A stretch of DNA of 64,000 nt from positions 16,379 through 80,378 of the forward strand of contig JAJPIZ010000045.1 in assembly GCA_021324435.1 (NCBI GenBank). The letters run 5' to 3'. Of the stretch, positions 56,914 through 64,000 are shown piece after piece. Source of the stretch: Anaerolineae bacterium. Its GTDB lineage: Bacteria; Chloroflexota; Anaerolineae; Anaerolineales; Villigracilaceae. The translations under genes were made by a program, and so were the position numbers. The notes beneath the pieces were generated by a model. It saw nothing but the letters and a program-made list of their open reading frames with translations, ran no database searches and was not told the origin of the DNA. Position 1 is the first letter of the stretch; each line of letters begins with the position of its first letter.

Positions 56914-58434
56914 TCAGGGAAGGTAATATCTTACAATCAAGATGGGCTGGTTTGATTCAACAGCGCCGCCGTTGTAAAATTTTATGTATGCTCTCGACAC
57001 ATTATTATTCATCGCCCCGTTAACTCTCAGACGAAACCGCGTCCATCCTGCCGGGTTTATAGTCTCAAAAGCAGCCGGATCAAGATTTACCGTGTACCAG
57101 CCGCTATTTGGATTTTCGTCAAATATCCCAACAACGTTTTTGCATTCTACCTTCTGCGTTTTGGCATTTCCCTGAACAAGCGGCGGGCAGATATCAAGCA
57201 CCAAGTCCTGATGATTATTCAACGGATTGGCTCCCGCAATGCCCGCCGATTTAACTCTTAATTTCACAGACGTGACGATGGCATTATCCGGCAGACCAGC
57301 TGTATTGAAGGAGACAAAAGAGATATATTGTCTATCCTGCGCGCCGTCGCCTACTAGAAGCAAGGTCGCTGTGGAATAGATAGAGCAATCATCGTCATTC
57401 CTTTTTGAACATTCCAATACCTGACTGTTCGAAGCGCCATTGGAAGTGAAAACTCGGTATCCCATCAGATTCCAACCCAGCAACTTCGGCGTCAAATCAG
57501 AATGGAATAGGCCCCAATGAGGCTCTACAGATGCAGTGGTTTTCGAGGGCTGGTCAAAGCCCTCGAAATAGGCAAACCGGACCTCGGTCTCCGCCAGGCC
57601 GCGATAATATAAATCCTGATTCGCTTCCGACAATCCATACGCGCCCTCTGTGGGAAGGCCAACCTCCTTGAAGAATACAAAATGGTCTGTTCTCTTCAAC
57701 AACTCCGAGTATTGCTCCTGTTCCCAGCGAATCGCATCCAACGGAAATTTTGTGAAGTGCCAATACGGATGTGAAATGGCAAAGACCCAATCGCCGACCG
57801 ATAAAAGTTGCGGCAGACGATAATAGGTCTCGATGTCCTCTGAAGTCGTCACAGGTTTACCAGTACTGGCGCGCAAATCAGAGATCGCTGGGCAAAGTTC
57901 CGGTATCGAATATCGCGGAGGGGAATCGGAAAGGCCTTCATTGCCAATGGTATATCCCAACACAATCGGCAGGTCAGATGCGTTCCGCGCATTGCTCAAT
58001 TCGGCCTGATTGCCCGGATCCCAGATGCCCATGATGATTCCCTTGTAGCCGAGTGATTGAGCAATTTCCAGAAATTGCCTTCCCATGATTCCAGCAGAAC
58101 CATATGTGATCAAGCCGGTGAAGTTTGCTTTCTTCAAAGCCAGCAAATCCTGATAAATCGCTTCGGAAGTCGGCTGATAAAAACCTTCTTCCGAGTTTGG
58201 CTTCGGGGAACTATAAGCCACCCATCGGATACGATTGACTTTTTGAATCCACTCTTTGTCAACAGGTTGACTGCAATCTACAGAAATGCCATCCAGCAAT
58301 TCAGCTTCTCCCGCTTCGCGCGGGACGTGGATAGCGGGCACCGCGGTGGAGGCAGGCACAAGCATCAACCCTGCCGCCGCTAAAAAGAGCCTGAACATTC
58401 GCAGTGACCTAATCTTCTTCTGAAGATTCAACAT
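56914..58434 (-). CDS. Secreted glycoside hydrolase family 17-like protein
   Basis: A 506-residue secreted protein. A signal peptide covers about residues 1-30. The catalytic barrel (about 45-320) shows the GH17/exo-glucanase pattern: ITYGSAGIMGRQFLEIAQSLGYKG, the acid/base YTIGNEGLSDSPP (Glu), TGKPVTTSE, HPYWHFTKF, the nucleophile FFKEVGLPTEGAYG and GFDQPSKTTASVEPHWGLFH. The last 160 residues form a beta-rich C-terminal domain. Probably a secreted beta-glucanase or transglycosylase. It lies downstream of a tiny gene. Length and motif set support an active enzyme. Confidence 0.75.
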   Translation of the reverse strand: MLNLQKKIRSLRMFRLFLAAAGLMLVPASTAVPAIHVPREAGEAELLDGISVDCSQPVDKEWIQKVNRIRWVAYSSPKPNSEEGFYQPTSEAIYQDLLALKKANFTGLITYGSAGIMGRQFLEIAQSLGYKGIIMGIWDPGNQAELSNARNASDLPIVLGYTIGNEGLSDSPPRYSIPELCPAISDLRASTGKPVTTSEDIETYYRLPQLLSVGDWVFAISHPYWHFTKFPLDAIRWEQEQYSELLKRTDHFVFFKEVGLPTEGAYGLSEANQDLYYRGLAETEVRFAYFEGFDQPSKTTASVEPHWGLFHSDLTPKLLGWNLMGYRVFTSNGASNSQVLECSKRNDDDCSIYSTATLLLVGDGAQDRQYISFVSFNTAGLPDNAIVTSVKLRVKSAGIAGANPLNNHQDLVLDICPPLVQGNAKTQKVECKNVVGIFDENPNSGWYTVNLDPAAFETINPAGWTRFRLRVNGAMNNNVSRAYIKFYNGGAVESNQPILIVRYYLP

Positions 58435-58451
58435 TAGCCTCCTGATTCGGC

Positions 58452-58571
58452 TTAAGAGACTGTTTTAAAAGTCATGAATACCTTGGTCATGTCATCCTGA
58501 GTGTCCTGCGGACTGGCGTCCGGACCACACAACGCCGGATCGGTGGCAACAACAAATTTGATGGTTTTCAT
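58452..58571 (-). CDS. 39-residue small protein upstream of the GH17 gene
   Basis: From the ATG at 58571, preceded by AGGAGC at seven bases, a 39-residue product reads MKTIKFVVATDPALCGPDAS followed by an Asp/Gln-rich stretch and KVFMTFKTVS. A TATAAT box lies at 58596-58601. It ends 17 bases before the GH17 start, so the two may share a transcript. One Cys, a short hydrophobic start and no membrane helix. It could be a peptide signal, a modified-peptide precursor or a leader; no family was recognised. Confidence 0.45.
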   Translation of the reverse strand: MKTIKFVVATDPALCGPDASPQDTQDDMTKVFMTFKTVS

Positions 58572-58601
58572 AGTGATGCTCCTATCTTGGAGACCATTAT
58601 A

Positions 58602-58636
58602 GAAGAAAATGGGACGGATGAAACTCCGTCCCATTT
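58602..58636 (-). terminator. Intrinsic terminator after leuS
   Basis: AAATGGGACGGA and TCCGTCCCATTT form a perfect 12-base stem around a six-base loop, and on the minus strand the stem runs into TTTTCTTCT. It sits four bases beyond the leuS stop and just before the small gene's -10 box. Confidence 0.85.
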
Positions 58637-58639
58637 GGG

Positions 58640-61342
58640 CTATACCACTACACTAACCAATCTCTTCTGCGCCACAATGACCTTCTTCGGCGGCCTGCCC
58701 TCTAAAAATTTCTGGACAGTCGGGCTGGCCAGAGCGGTGGCTTCTATTGCCTTCTCGCTTGCATCAGCCGCAACAACGATCCGATCGCGCACCTTGCCGT
58801 TGACCTGAACCGGAATTTCGATTGTGTCTTCTTTCGCGGCTTCTTCGTCGTACTTCGGCCAGGTCTGTTGATGGATAGAGTATGGCTTGCCCATTTGATG
58901 TGTCCATAGTTCTTCGGCGATGTGCGGGGCAACGGGCGCCAGCATCTTCAAATAAATTTCGGTTGCTTCGTTCCATTCGGGCGTGCCGACCGCTCCGGCT
59001 TCGCGGGCTTTGTACATCTCGTTCATCAATTCCATCAGCGACGAGATAATGGTGTTGAACTCAAAGTTTTCAAAGTCGCGCGTCACTTTGCGCAGAGTCT
59101 GATGGACCTTTCGGCGCAGATTCTTTTTCGTTTCATCGGTGGCCGCTATCGGTTCGTCCTGAGCGGAGCGGAGCGTAGTCGAAGGGTCGGTGAACAAGAT
59201 CCACGTGCGGCGGATCCAGCGCGCGCTTCCCTCGATGCCCTGCGAATCCCATGGCGCGCCCATCTCCCAGCGCGCAAAGAACATCAAATAAGCGCGCACC
59301 GTGTCCGCGCCGTACTTTTCCACCAAACGATCAGGCGCAACCACGTTGCCGCGGCTCTTCGACATTTTGCTATTATCTTCCGCCAGCACCATACCCTGAT
59401 TGCGCAACTGTATCATCGGTTCGTTGCCCTCGGTGATGCCCATGTCGCGCAGAGCCTTGTGAAAGAAACGTGTGTACAGCAGATGCATCGTTGCATGTTC
59501 GATGCCGCCGGTGTACGTGTCCACAGGCATCCAATAGTTGTATTCTTTTTCATCGAATGGGCCCTTGTTGTAATGCGGACTTAAATAGCGCAGGTGGTAC
59601 CACGACGAGCACATAAAGGTATCCATTGTGTCGGTCTCGCGCACGGCAGGTTCGCCGCACTCGGGGCAAGCGGTGTTCTTCCATGTGGGATGCAGTTTCA
59701 ACGGCGACTCGCCCGTTGGCTTCCATTCCACGTCTTCCGGTAACAACACAGGCAATTGATCGTCCGGCACGGGATTCCATCCATGCTTCTCGCAATAGAC
59801 CATTGGGATAGGCGCGCCCCAATAGCGCTGGCGCGAAATCAACCAGTCGCGATAGCGATAATTCACAGCGCGCCTGCCGATACCCTTTTGTTCCAGCCAC
59901 TCAACCACAGCCTTGATGGCGGGGTTGGCCATACCTTTTTCGTCGGTGGCGCGCGTGCCATTGAACGGTCCACTGTTGATCATCACGCCTTCATGCTCGT
60001 GCGCGCGTTCCATCGTCGCGCCGTCCAACGTGACGCCTTCAGGCTGAATGACCGGAACAATGGGCAAGTCGTATTTGCGCGCGAAGGCGAAGTCGCGTTC
60101 ATCGTGCGCAGGGACGGCCATGATGGCGCCTGTACCATAACTCAACAGCACATAGTCCGCGATCCAGATCGGGATGCGTTCGTCGTTGACCGGATTGATG
60201 GCATAGCCGCCGGTGAAGACGCCGGTCTTTTCCTTGTCTGCGGCTTCCCGTTCAATATCGGACTGGCGGGCGGCTTGCGCTTTATAGGCCTCGACCGCCG
60301 CCTTTTGCTCGGGCGTCGTGACCTTGTCCACCAGCGGATGCTCGGGCGCGAAGACCATGAAGGTCGCGCCCCACAACGTGTCGGGACGCGTGGTAAATAT
60401 CTCGATGTCCTCTCCGGCTTCCGTCTTGAAATGAACCGAGGCGCCTTCGCTTCGTCCGATCCAATTTGTTTGCAAGGTCTTTACCGTTTGAGGCCAGTCC
60501 AGTTCATCGAAGCGCAGTAATTCATCTGCATACTTGGTGGTCTTGAAGAACCACTGCTCCAAATCCTTTTTGATGACCGGTGTGCCACAGCGTTCGCAAA
60601 CGCGGTTCTCACCAATGACCTGTTCGCGGGCCAGCGTCGTGTTGTCCTTCGGACACCAGTCCACCGCGGCCATCTTGCGATACGCCAGCCCAGCTTTGTA
60701 CAGCTGGATGAAGAACCATTGTGTCCAGCGATAGAACTCAGGATCGGACGAGACCACCTCGCGCGACCAATCGAACATGGCGCCCATGCTCTTCAACTGC
60801 TTGCGCATGCGCTCGATGTTTTGATAGGTGCGCTTCATCGGGTGGATGCCGTCTCGAATGGCGGCGTTCTCGGCGGGCAAGCCAAAGGCATCGAAGCCCA
60901 TCGGGAAGAGCACGTTGTAGCCCTGCATCCGTTTGAAGCGGGCGCGCGCATCCGAGGGCGTCATCGCGTACCAGTGACCGATGTGCAGGTCGCCGCTGGG
61001 ATAGGGCAACATGGTCAGCGCGTAATGCTTGGGCTTGCGCTCGTCAATCACAGCGCGGTACAACTTGTCGGCTTCCCATTTCGCCTGCCATTTCTTCTCG
61101 ATGATTTGCGGATCGTAGGCAATGTTCTTGGCGGTGGGCGCTTGAGCTTTGACCTGTTTTGCCGCGACTTTCCTGGCTGCAGGTTTCTTTGCGGTTATCT
61201 TTTTCGCGGCCTTCGATTTTGAAGATACAGCCTTGGTCGTCTTTCTGGCTTTTGCCGCGGCGATCTTCTTCGGCTTCAAAATCTTTTTGGCCTTGTTTGA
61301 CGCTGTTTTCTTTTTAATAGATTTCTTTTTTGTTGTAGCCAT
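58640..61342 (-). CDS. leuS: Leucyl-tRNA synthetase with lysine-rich N-terminal tail
   Basis: About 900 residues from the ATG at 61342, preceded by GAGGAAAG; an ATG 11 codons upstream lacks a site. The synthetase core starts near residue 76 ([14 protein letters not shown]), with the HIGH signature in [15 protein letters not shown] (120-123) and KMSKS near 659. The editing domain is present ([22 protein letters not shown]). Before the core lies a tail of about 73 residues, rich in Lys, Ala and Thr like a histone H1 tail. A REP-like repeat is translated near residue 719 as [12 protein letters not shown], inside a linker. It charges leucine onto tRNA-Leu. Confidence 0.95.
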   Translation of the reverse strand: MATTKKKSIKKKTASNKAKKILKPKKIAAAKARKTTKAVSSKSKAAKKITAKKPAARKVAAKQVKAQAPTAKNIAYDPQIIEKKWQAKWEADKLYRAVIDERKPKHYALTMLPYPSGDLHIGHWYAMTPSDARARFKRMQGYNVLFPMGFDAFGLPAENAAIRDGIHPMKRTYQNIERMRKQLKSMGAMFDWSREVVSSDPEFYRWTQWFFIQLYKAGLAYRKMAAVDWCPKDNTTLAREQVIGENRVCERCGTPVIKKDLEQWFFKTTKYADELLRFDELDWPQTVKTLQTNWIGRSEGASVHFKTEAGEDIEIFTTRPDTLWGATFMVFAPEHPLVDKVTTPEQKAAVEAYKAQAARQSDIEREAADKEKTGVFTGGYAINPVNDERIPIWIADYVLLSYGTGAIMAVPAHDERDFAFARKYDLPIVPVIQPEGVTLDGATMERAHEHEGVMINSGPFNGTRATDEKGMANPAIKAVVEWLEQKGIGRRAVNYRYRDWLISRQRYWGAPIPMVYCEKHGWNPVPDDQLPVLLPEDVEWKPTGESPLKLHPTWKNTACPECGEPAVRETDTMDTFMCSSWYHLRYLSPHYNKGPFDEKEYNYWMPVDTYTGGIEHATMHLLYTRFFHKALRDMGITEGNEPMIQLRNQGMVLAEDNSKMSKSRGNVVAPDRLVEKYGADTVRAYLMFFARWEMGAPWDSQGIEGSARWIRRTWILFTDPSTTLRSAQDEPIAATDETKKNLRRKVHQTLRKVTRDFENFEFNTIISSLMELMNEMYKAREAGAVGTPEWNEATEIYLKMLAPVAPHIAEELWTHQMGKPYSIHQQTWPKYDEEAAKEDTIEIPVQVNGKVRDRIVVAADASEKAIEATALASPTVQKFLEGRPPKKVIVAQKRLVSVVV
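59154..59187. repeat. REP-like repeat (family E) translated inside leuS
   Basis: CGTCCTGAGCGGAGCGGAGC followed by GTAGTCGAAGGGTC, a longer relative of the recF element, lies in frame. On the leuS strand it encodes [13 protein letters not shown] in a linker after the anticodon-binding domain begins. Confidence 0.7.
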
Positions 61343-61362
61343 TCTTTCCTCATCAATGTTGG

Positions 61363-61436
61363 TTCCAAGTTTCAAGTGTCAAGTGTCAAGTGTCAAGTTT
61401 CTCTTGACCTTTGACATTCAACTTTTGACTTATGAC
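61363..61436. repeat. Family D repeat (TTTCAAGTGTCAAGTGTCAAG type)
   Basis: Three tandem copies of CAAGTGT (TCAAGTGTCAAGTGTCAAG) on the left and the inverted TTGACCTTTGACATTCAAC and TTTTGACTTATGAC on the right. It lies in the leader region upstream of leuS. Confidence 0.6.
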
Positions 61437-61528
61437 TCGCCAGGGAGGCGCGCGGCACGCGAGAGCAACTGGAGGCCAACTCGCGCGAGAAGGCAGGACA
61501 CCGCCTCAAAACTAAATTTTGTTTTCAT
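61430..61528 (-). CDS. Possible 32-residue leader peptide upstream of leuS
   Basis: An ATG at 61528, with AGGAGG five bases upstream, opens 32 codons (MKTKFSFEAVSCLLARVGLQ then LLSRAARLPGES). Six residues are Leu, using CTT, CTC and TTG codons. It ends 88 bases before the leuS start. A leader peptide sensing leucine would fit, but no clear pair of alternative hairpins was seen, and part of the frame overlaps a repeat. Confidence 0.3.
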   Translation of the reverse strand: MKTKFSFEAVSCLLARVGLQLLSRAARLPGES

Positions 61529-61635
61529 TCATGCCTCCTTTCCTTGATTGTGCGACTCTGAGGGAGTGCTTTTTGCGACTGAAGAGTCTCGATTTTCAAC
61601 AGCAGAGATTCTTCGCTTCACGTAGAATGACATTG

Positions 61636-62559
61636 CTACTTAACTATCGCCATCCAACCGTGCCTATCGGGAATACTCCCGTTGATGATTCCAAAGAATT
61701 CATCCTGCAATCTCTTCGTGATCGGGCCGCGCGAGCCATTGCCAACTTTCACTCTGTCCACCGAGCGGACAGGTGAAATTTCCACCGCGGTGCCGGTGAA
61801 GAAAACTTCATCGGCCACGTAGAGCATCTCACGCGGGAAGGTCTGTTCACGGACCTCGTAGCCCAGTTCGCGCGCCAGTGTGATGATGCAGTCACGCGTC
61901 ACGCCGAGCAAAATGGAGGCGCTGACGGGCGGAGTGTAGATCACGCCGCGATAGATGGCGAAAATGTTTTCGCCGCTTCCTTCGCTGACCAGCCCGTTCG
62001 CGTCCAGGCCGATGCCTTCCGCAAAACCCAAATCCGCGGCTTCCATCGAGATGAACTGCGAACTCACATAGTTCCCGCCGGCCTTCGACATGGTCGCCAG
62101 CGTGTCCGGTGCAATGCGCCGCCAACTGCTGACCATCACGTCCACGCCTTCTTCAAGCGCGTTGTCGCCAAGATAATGCCCAAACTCGAAGGCGAAGATG
62201 ACCATCTCGGTCGGCGCGGTGCGCGCGTCCAGGCCAATCGGGCCAACTCCTTTATAAACCAGCGGACGGATGTAGCAGGATGCGAGTCGGTTGCGGCGCA
62301 CGGTCTCGATAACGGCGTCCGCTACCTGGTCCGGCGTGAACGGCATTTCCATTCGCATGATCTTGCATGAGTCAAATAGTCGCCGCACGTGTGATTGCAA
62401 TCCGAGAATCGCGGGGCCTTTCGGCGTATCGTACGCGCGCAAGCCCTCGAATACGCTGGAGCCGTAATGCAGGGCGTGCGCGGTGACATGCACGGTGGCG
62501 TCGTCCCACTGGACGAACTTGCCGTTCTGCCAGATCCATTCGGTTTTCGGAATCGCCAT
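61636..62559 (-). CDS. ilvE: Branched-chain amino acid aminotransferase
   Basis: A 307-residue PLP-dependent class IV aminotransferase. It has the opening IPKTEWIWQNGKFVQWDDA, HALHYGSSVFEGLRAY, the catalytic Lys159 in MSKAGGNYVSSQF and LVSEGSGENIFAI; YVADEVFFTGTAVEI closes the pattern. It makes or breaks down leucine, isoleucine and valine. GAAGGAG precedes the ATG. The gene lies below a T-box leader with a leucine-type specifier and 293 bases upstream of leuS. Length and key residues are normal. Confidence 0.95.
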   Translation of the reverse strand: MAIPKTEWIWQNGKFVQWDDATVHVTAHALHYGSSVFEGLRAYDTPKGPAILGLQSHVRRLFDSCKIMRMEMPFTPDQVADAVIETVRRNRLASCYIRPLVYKGVGPIGLDARTAPTEMVIFAFEFGHYLGDNALEEGVDVMVSSWRRIAPDTLATMSKAGGNYVSSQFISMEAADLGFAEGIGLDANGLVSEGSGENIFAIYRGVIYTPPVSASILLGVTRDCIITLARELGYEVREQTFPREMLYVADEVFFTGTAVEISPVRSVDRVKVGNGSRGPITKRLQDEFFGIINGSIPDRHGWMAIVK

Positions 62560-62572
62560 TCAGTCTCCTTCA

Positions 62573-62640
62573 CGGACGATGGACGATAGACCATTGACCA
62601 TAAAAACGCTGAATGGTCCATCGTCTATGGTCTATTGTCT
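62573..62640. repeat. Family D repeat (GGTCTATCGTCCATCGTCC type) in the ilvE leader
   Basis: GACGATGGACGATAGACCATTG and the inverted AATGGTCCATCGTCTATGG, with GTCTATTGTC, around ACCATAAAAACGC. It lies between the T-box terminator and the ilvE ribosome site and would form a large hairpin in the mRNA. Confidence 0.65.
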
Positions 62641-62641
62641 G

Positions 62642-62990
62642 AAAATAAAAATTCCTTCGTCCACTCAGGGACGAAGGAATGCCTCCGCGGTACCACCCGA
62701 ATTGTAGAACAAGATAGTATCCTGGTCTACCACTCAATCGCTATAACGGGCCAACCCGTCGCTGACTACTGTTTTCAACACAAAGGCACAAAATTCACTG
62801 CGTCTTTCTTTGTGCCCACGAAGAAAATCTTTGTGTTCTCCGTGTCTTTGGGGTGAGAGTTCGCCAGCGCAATCTCTCTTGCGAGATAACAGGCGAGTTC
62901 AGTCTGACGCGTTCCCACTGACACATTGAAGGGCTTTCACCTCGCTCTCCCTTCTCGCTGATGGGATGACCTACTACTCCTGTTCTGACC
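62642..62990 (-). promoter_or_regulatory. T-box leader of ilvE, leucine-type
   Basis: On the minus strand the T-box GGGTGGTACCGCGG (62685-62698) is followed by a terminator, ATTCCTTCGTCC with its inverse across six bases and a T-rich run (62642-62680). Upstream lies stem I, with ACAGG (62979-62983) pairing to CCTGT near 62890 and the distal GGTGAAAGCCC. The specifier loop reads GAACTC, giving CTC (62895-62897), a leucine codon. Uncharged tRNA-Leu would favour antitermination and ilvE transcription. A family A repeat lies between stem I and the antiterminator. Confidence 0.85.
62776..62854. repeat. Dispersed palindromic repeat, family A, copy 6, inside the T-box leader
   Basis: Plus strand AACACAAAGGCACAAAATTC and the inverted TTTGTGCCCACGAAG, then TTTGTGTTCTCCGTGTC. 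It forms most of the linker between T-box stem I and the antiterminator. It is the most unusual location of the six copies. Confidence 0.75.
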
Positions 62991-63007
62991 TTTAAATTAT
63001 TTCACGC

Positions 63008-63013
63008 ATTATA
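63008..63013 (-). promoter_or_regulatory. -10 element for the ilvE T-box transcript
   Basis: On the minus strand TATAAT lies about 24 bases before stem I. No good -35 box is seen at the usual spacing, so the site may need an activator or an extended -10 contact (it reads GCGGTATAAT). Placement fits the expected leader start. Confidence 0.5.
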
Positions 63014-63020
63014 CCGCACT

Positions 63021-63070
63021 CGGTCACAAATTGCGTTTTTTCAAAAGGCGGAAAACGCAATTTGTGACCG
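63021..63070. repeat. Perfect 19-bp inverted repeat
   Basis: CGGTCACAAATTGCGTTTT and its exact inverse flank 12 bases (63040-63051). It lies between the T-box promoter and tRNA-Ala(GGC). It could terminate tRNA transcription or be a separate palindromic element. Confidence 0.7.
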
Positions 63071-63121
63071 TGGGTATTACATAGCACAAGAGCGATTAGG
63101 TGCTCTAATCGCTCTGGCAGG

Positions 63122-63194
63122 TGGACCCAGGGGGATTCGAACCCCCGACCTTCTCAATGCCATTGAGACGCGCTCCCAACTGCGCTATGGGCCC
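63122..63194 (-). tRNA. tRNA-Ala (anticodon GGC)
   Basis: A 73-base cloverleaf: acceptor GGGCCCA with TGGGTCC, D arm GCGC...GCGC, anticodon stem TCTCA...TGAGA around ATGGCAT (anticodon GGC), T arm GGGGG-TTCGAAT-CCCCC, discriminator A. The following bases are CC and then T, so the CCA is not fully encoded. It reads GCC alanine codons. Confidence 0.95.
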
Positions 63195-63196
63195 GG

Positions 63197-63280
63197 TTTT
63201 CAGTAATCAGTTGTTAAGTGATCAGTGTTCAGTTTTGGGCAGTGACGGATAACTGACAACTGAACACAGGTCACTGTCCA
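63197..63280. repeat. Family D repeat (CAGTGATCAGTT type) between the tRNA genes
   Basis: AATCAGTTGTTAAGTGATCAG and GTGTTCAG, then AACTGACAACTGAACAC on the other side, in inverted relation. The spacer between the two tRNA genes is almost entirely made of it. Confidence 0.6.
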
Positions 63281-63281
63281 G

Positions 63282-63354
63282 TGGACCTGAGGGGATTCGA
63301 ACCCCTGACCTTCTCAGTGCGATTGAGACGCGCTCCCAACTGCGCTACAGGCCC
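63282..63354 (-). tRNA. tRNA-Ala (anticodon CGC)
   Basis: A 73-base cloverleaf: acceptor GGGCCTG with CAGGTCC, the same D arm as the other copy, anticodon stem TCTCA...TGAGA around ATCGCAC (anticodon CGC), T arm AGGGG-TTCGAAT-CCCCT. It reads GCG alanine codons. No CCA is encoded. It is closely related to the neighbouring tRNA-Ala(GGC), so the pair probably arose by duplication. Confidence 0.95.
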
Positions 63355-63457
63355 ATGTTTGAGGCGAAGCGTATTCTACCTGAGGGGGAGGGGCGTGTCA
63401 AGCAAAGCCTCGATAATGGCTGTAAAATAGACGCATTCAACCCGCTGAGGGAATCCT

Positions 63458-64000
63458 ATGGCCGAGACAAACTCCAAGCCCGTTTATCGGATCACCGACC
63501 TGCACGAGACCGAACGCCCGCGCGAGCGCCTCGCTTCGCTGGGACCTCAGGCCTTGAGCAACGCCGAATTGATCGCCATCCTCCTGCGCGTGGGCGTGAC
63601 CGGTGAGAACGCGGTGCAGGTGGGTCAACGTTTGCTCCAGCAATTCGGCGGGTTGGGCGGATTGCACCGCGCGCCGTTCGAGGAGTTGATGAACCAACAT
63701 GGAATCGGCGAGGCCAAAGCCGCGCAGATCAAGGCCGCCATCGAACTGGGACGCAGGCTCACGCTAGAGTCGCCAGAGGAACGACCGACCATCAATTCAC
63801 CGGCGGATGCGGCCGCGCTGGTGCAGTATGAAATGTCCGCGTTGGAGCAGGAACATTTGCGCGTGTTGTTACTTGACACGCGCAATCATGTACTGGATGT
63901 TGTTGAGGTCTATCGCGGTTCGGTGAACATGTCGCAGGTGCGCGTGGGCGAGGTGTTCAAGGCCGCTATTCGGCGCAACGCCACGGCGCTGATCGTGGTG
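63458..64000 (+). CDS. radC: RadC (UPF0758) family protein, 3' end outside the window
   Basis: From the ATG at 63458 the first 181 residues are present. The N-terminal helix-hairpin-helix region (RPRERLASLGPQALSNAEL, LLRVGVTGENAVQVGQRLL, GIGEAKAAQIKAAIELGRR) and the start of the JAB/MPN-like domain (EHLRVLLLDTRNHVLDVVEV, then VFKAAIRRNATALIVV) match RadC. The metal-binding H-x-H-P-S-G-D lies beyond the window end. The role in DNA repair is doubtful in this family. It is transcribed away from the tRNA genes. Confidence 0.92.
   Translation, partial: MAETNSKPVYRITDLHETERPRERLASLGPQALSNAELIAILLRVGVTGENAVQVGQRLLQQFGGLGGLHRAPFEELMNQHGIGEAKAAQIKAAIELGRRLTLESPEERPTINSPADAAALVQYEMSALEQEHLRVLLLDTRNHVLDVVEVYRGSVNMSQVRVGEVFKAAIRRNATALIVV

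Noticed and set aside
59756..60520. 254-codon plus-strand frame inside leuS
   Set aside because: Antisense shadow of a conserved synthetase gene.
1..64000. CRISPR array
   Set aside because: The dispersed repeats are not evenly spaced, are palindromic and differ between copies; no cas genes are present.

Overview
The window reads as chromosomal DNA of a Chloroflexota bacterium, most likely class Anaerolineae. This is inferred from the style of the encoded proteins (stand-alone NurA and HerA, DUF4349, many short lipoproteins, secreted CAP proteins, split RCK proteins) and from dense intergenic repeats. No rRNA is present, so the placement is not proven. The lipoproteins are compatible with a monoderm envelope. 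The window holds about 70 protein genes, two tRNA-Ala genes and one T-box leader. There is no phage, IS element or CRISPR array.

Layout. 0.1-3.8 kb (minus): a protein-biogenesis block rpmH, rnpA, yidD, a PQQ-propeller lipoprotein, yidC and jag, behind a good sigma-70 promoter. 3.8-9.2 kb (minus): a potassium-type cluster of two KimA-like permeases and two RCK proteins. 9.4-11.5 kb (minus): two PlsC-type acyltransferases and cmk. 11.7-16.3 kb: EamA transporter, era, YitT, a beta-hydroxyacid dehydrogenase and a SIMPL lipoprotein. 16.5-21.4 kb (plus): nurA, a small HAS-barrel-like gene, a DUF6056-like membrane gene and herA. 21.6-31.9 kb: transporters, CorA, PolX, an AAC(6')-like acetyltransferase, a receiver-CpaE fusion, coaBC and a phosphoesterase. 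32-43.8 kb: DUF4349 behind an ECF-type promoter, rsmG, recF, def, a cyclic-nucleotide/bPH2 protein, a flippase-like protein, an FAD oxidoreductase, lipoproteins and a VIT1/CCC1 transporter. 44-47.7 kb (plus): ssb, DUF3467, a translin-like protein, a membrane protein and a DNPH1-like hydrolase. 47.9-58.6 kb: a kinase and regulator pair with pseudo-receivers, a glycosyltransferase, a degenerate methylase-like protein, two CAP proteins, DinB and a GH17-like hydrolase. 58.6-64 kb: leuS, ilvE under a leucine-type T-box, two tRNA-Ala genes and the start of radC.

Themes. Genes with related jobs sit together: membrane insertion with tRNA processing, NurA with HerA for DNA ends, ssb with translin and a nucleotide hydrolase, and ilvE with leuS. 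Between genes lie at least four families of imperfect palindromic repeats. One copy sits inside the T-box leader, one provides the stop codon of recF, and REP-like copies are translated in frame inside recF and leuS. The strongest leads for undescribed biology are the KimA/RCK cluster, the translin operon, the NurA-HAS-HerA set, the pseudo-receiver kinase pair and the methylase-like protein that has lost its catalytic motif. Functions are assigned from recognised motifs and remembered families only; no database search was run.
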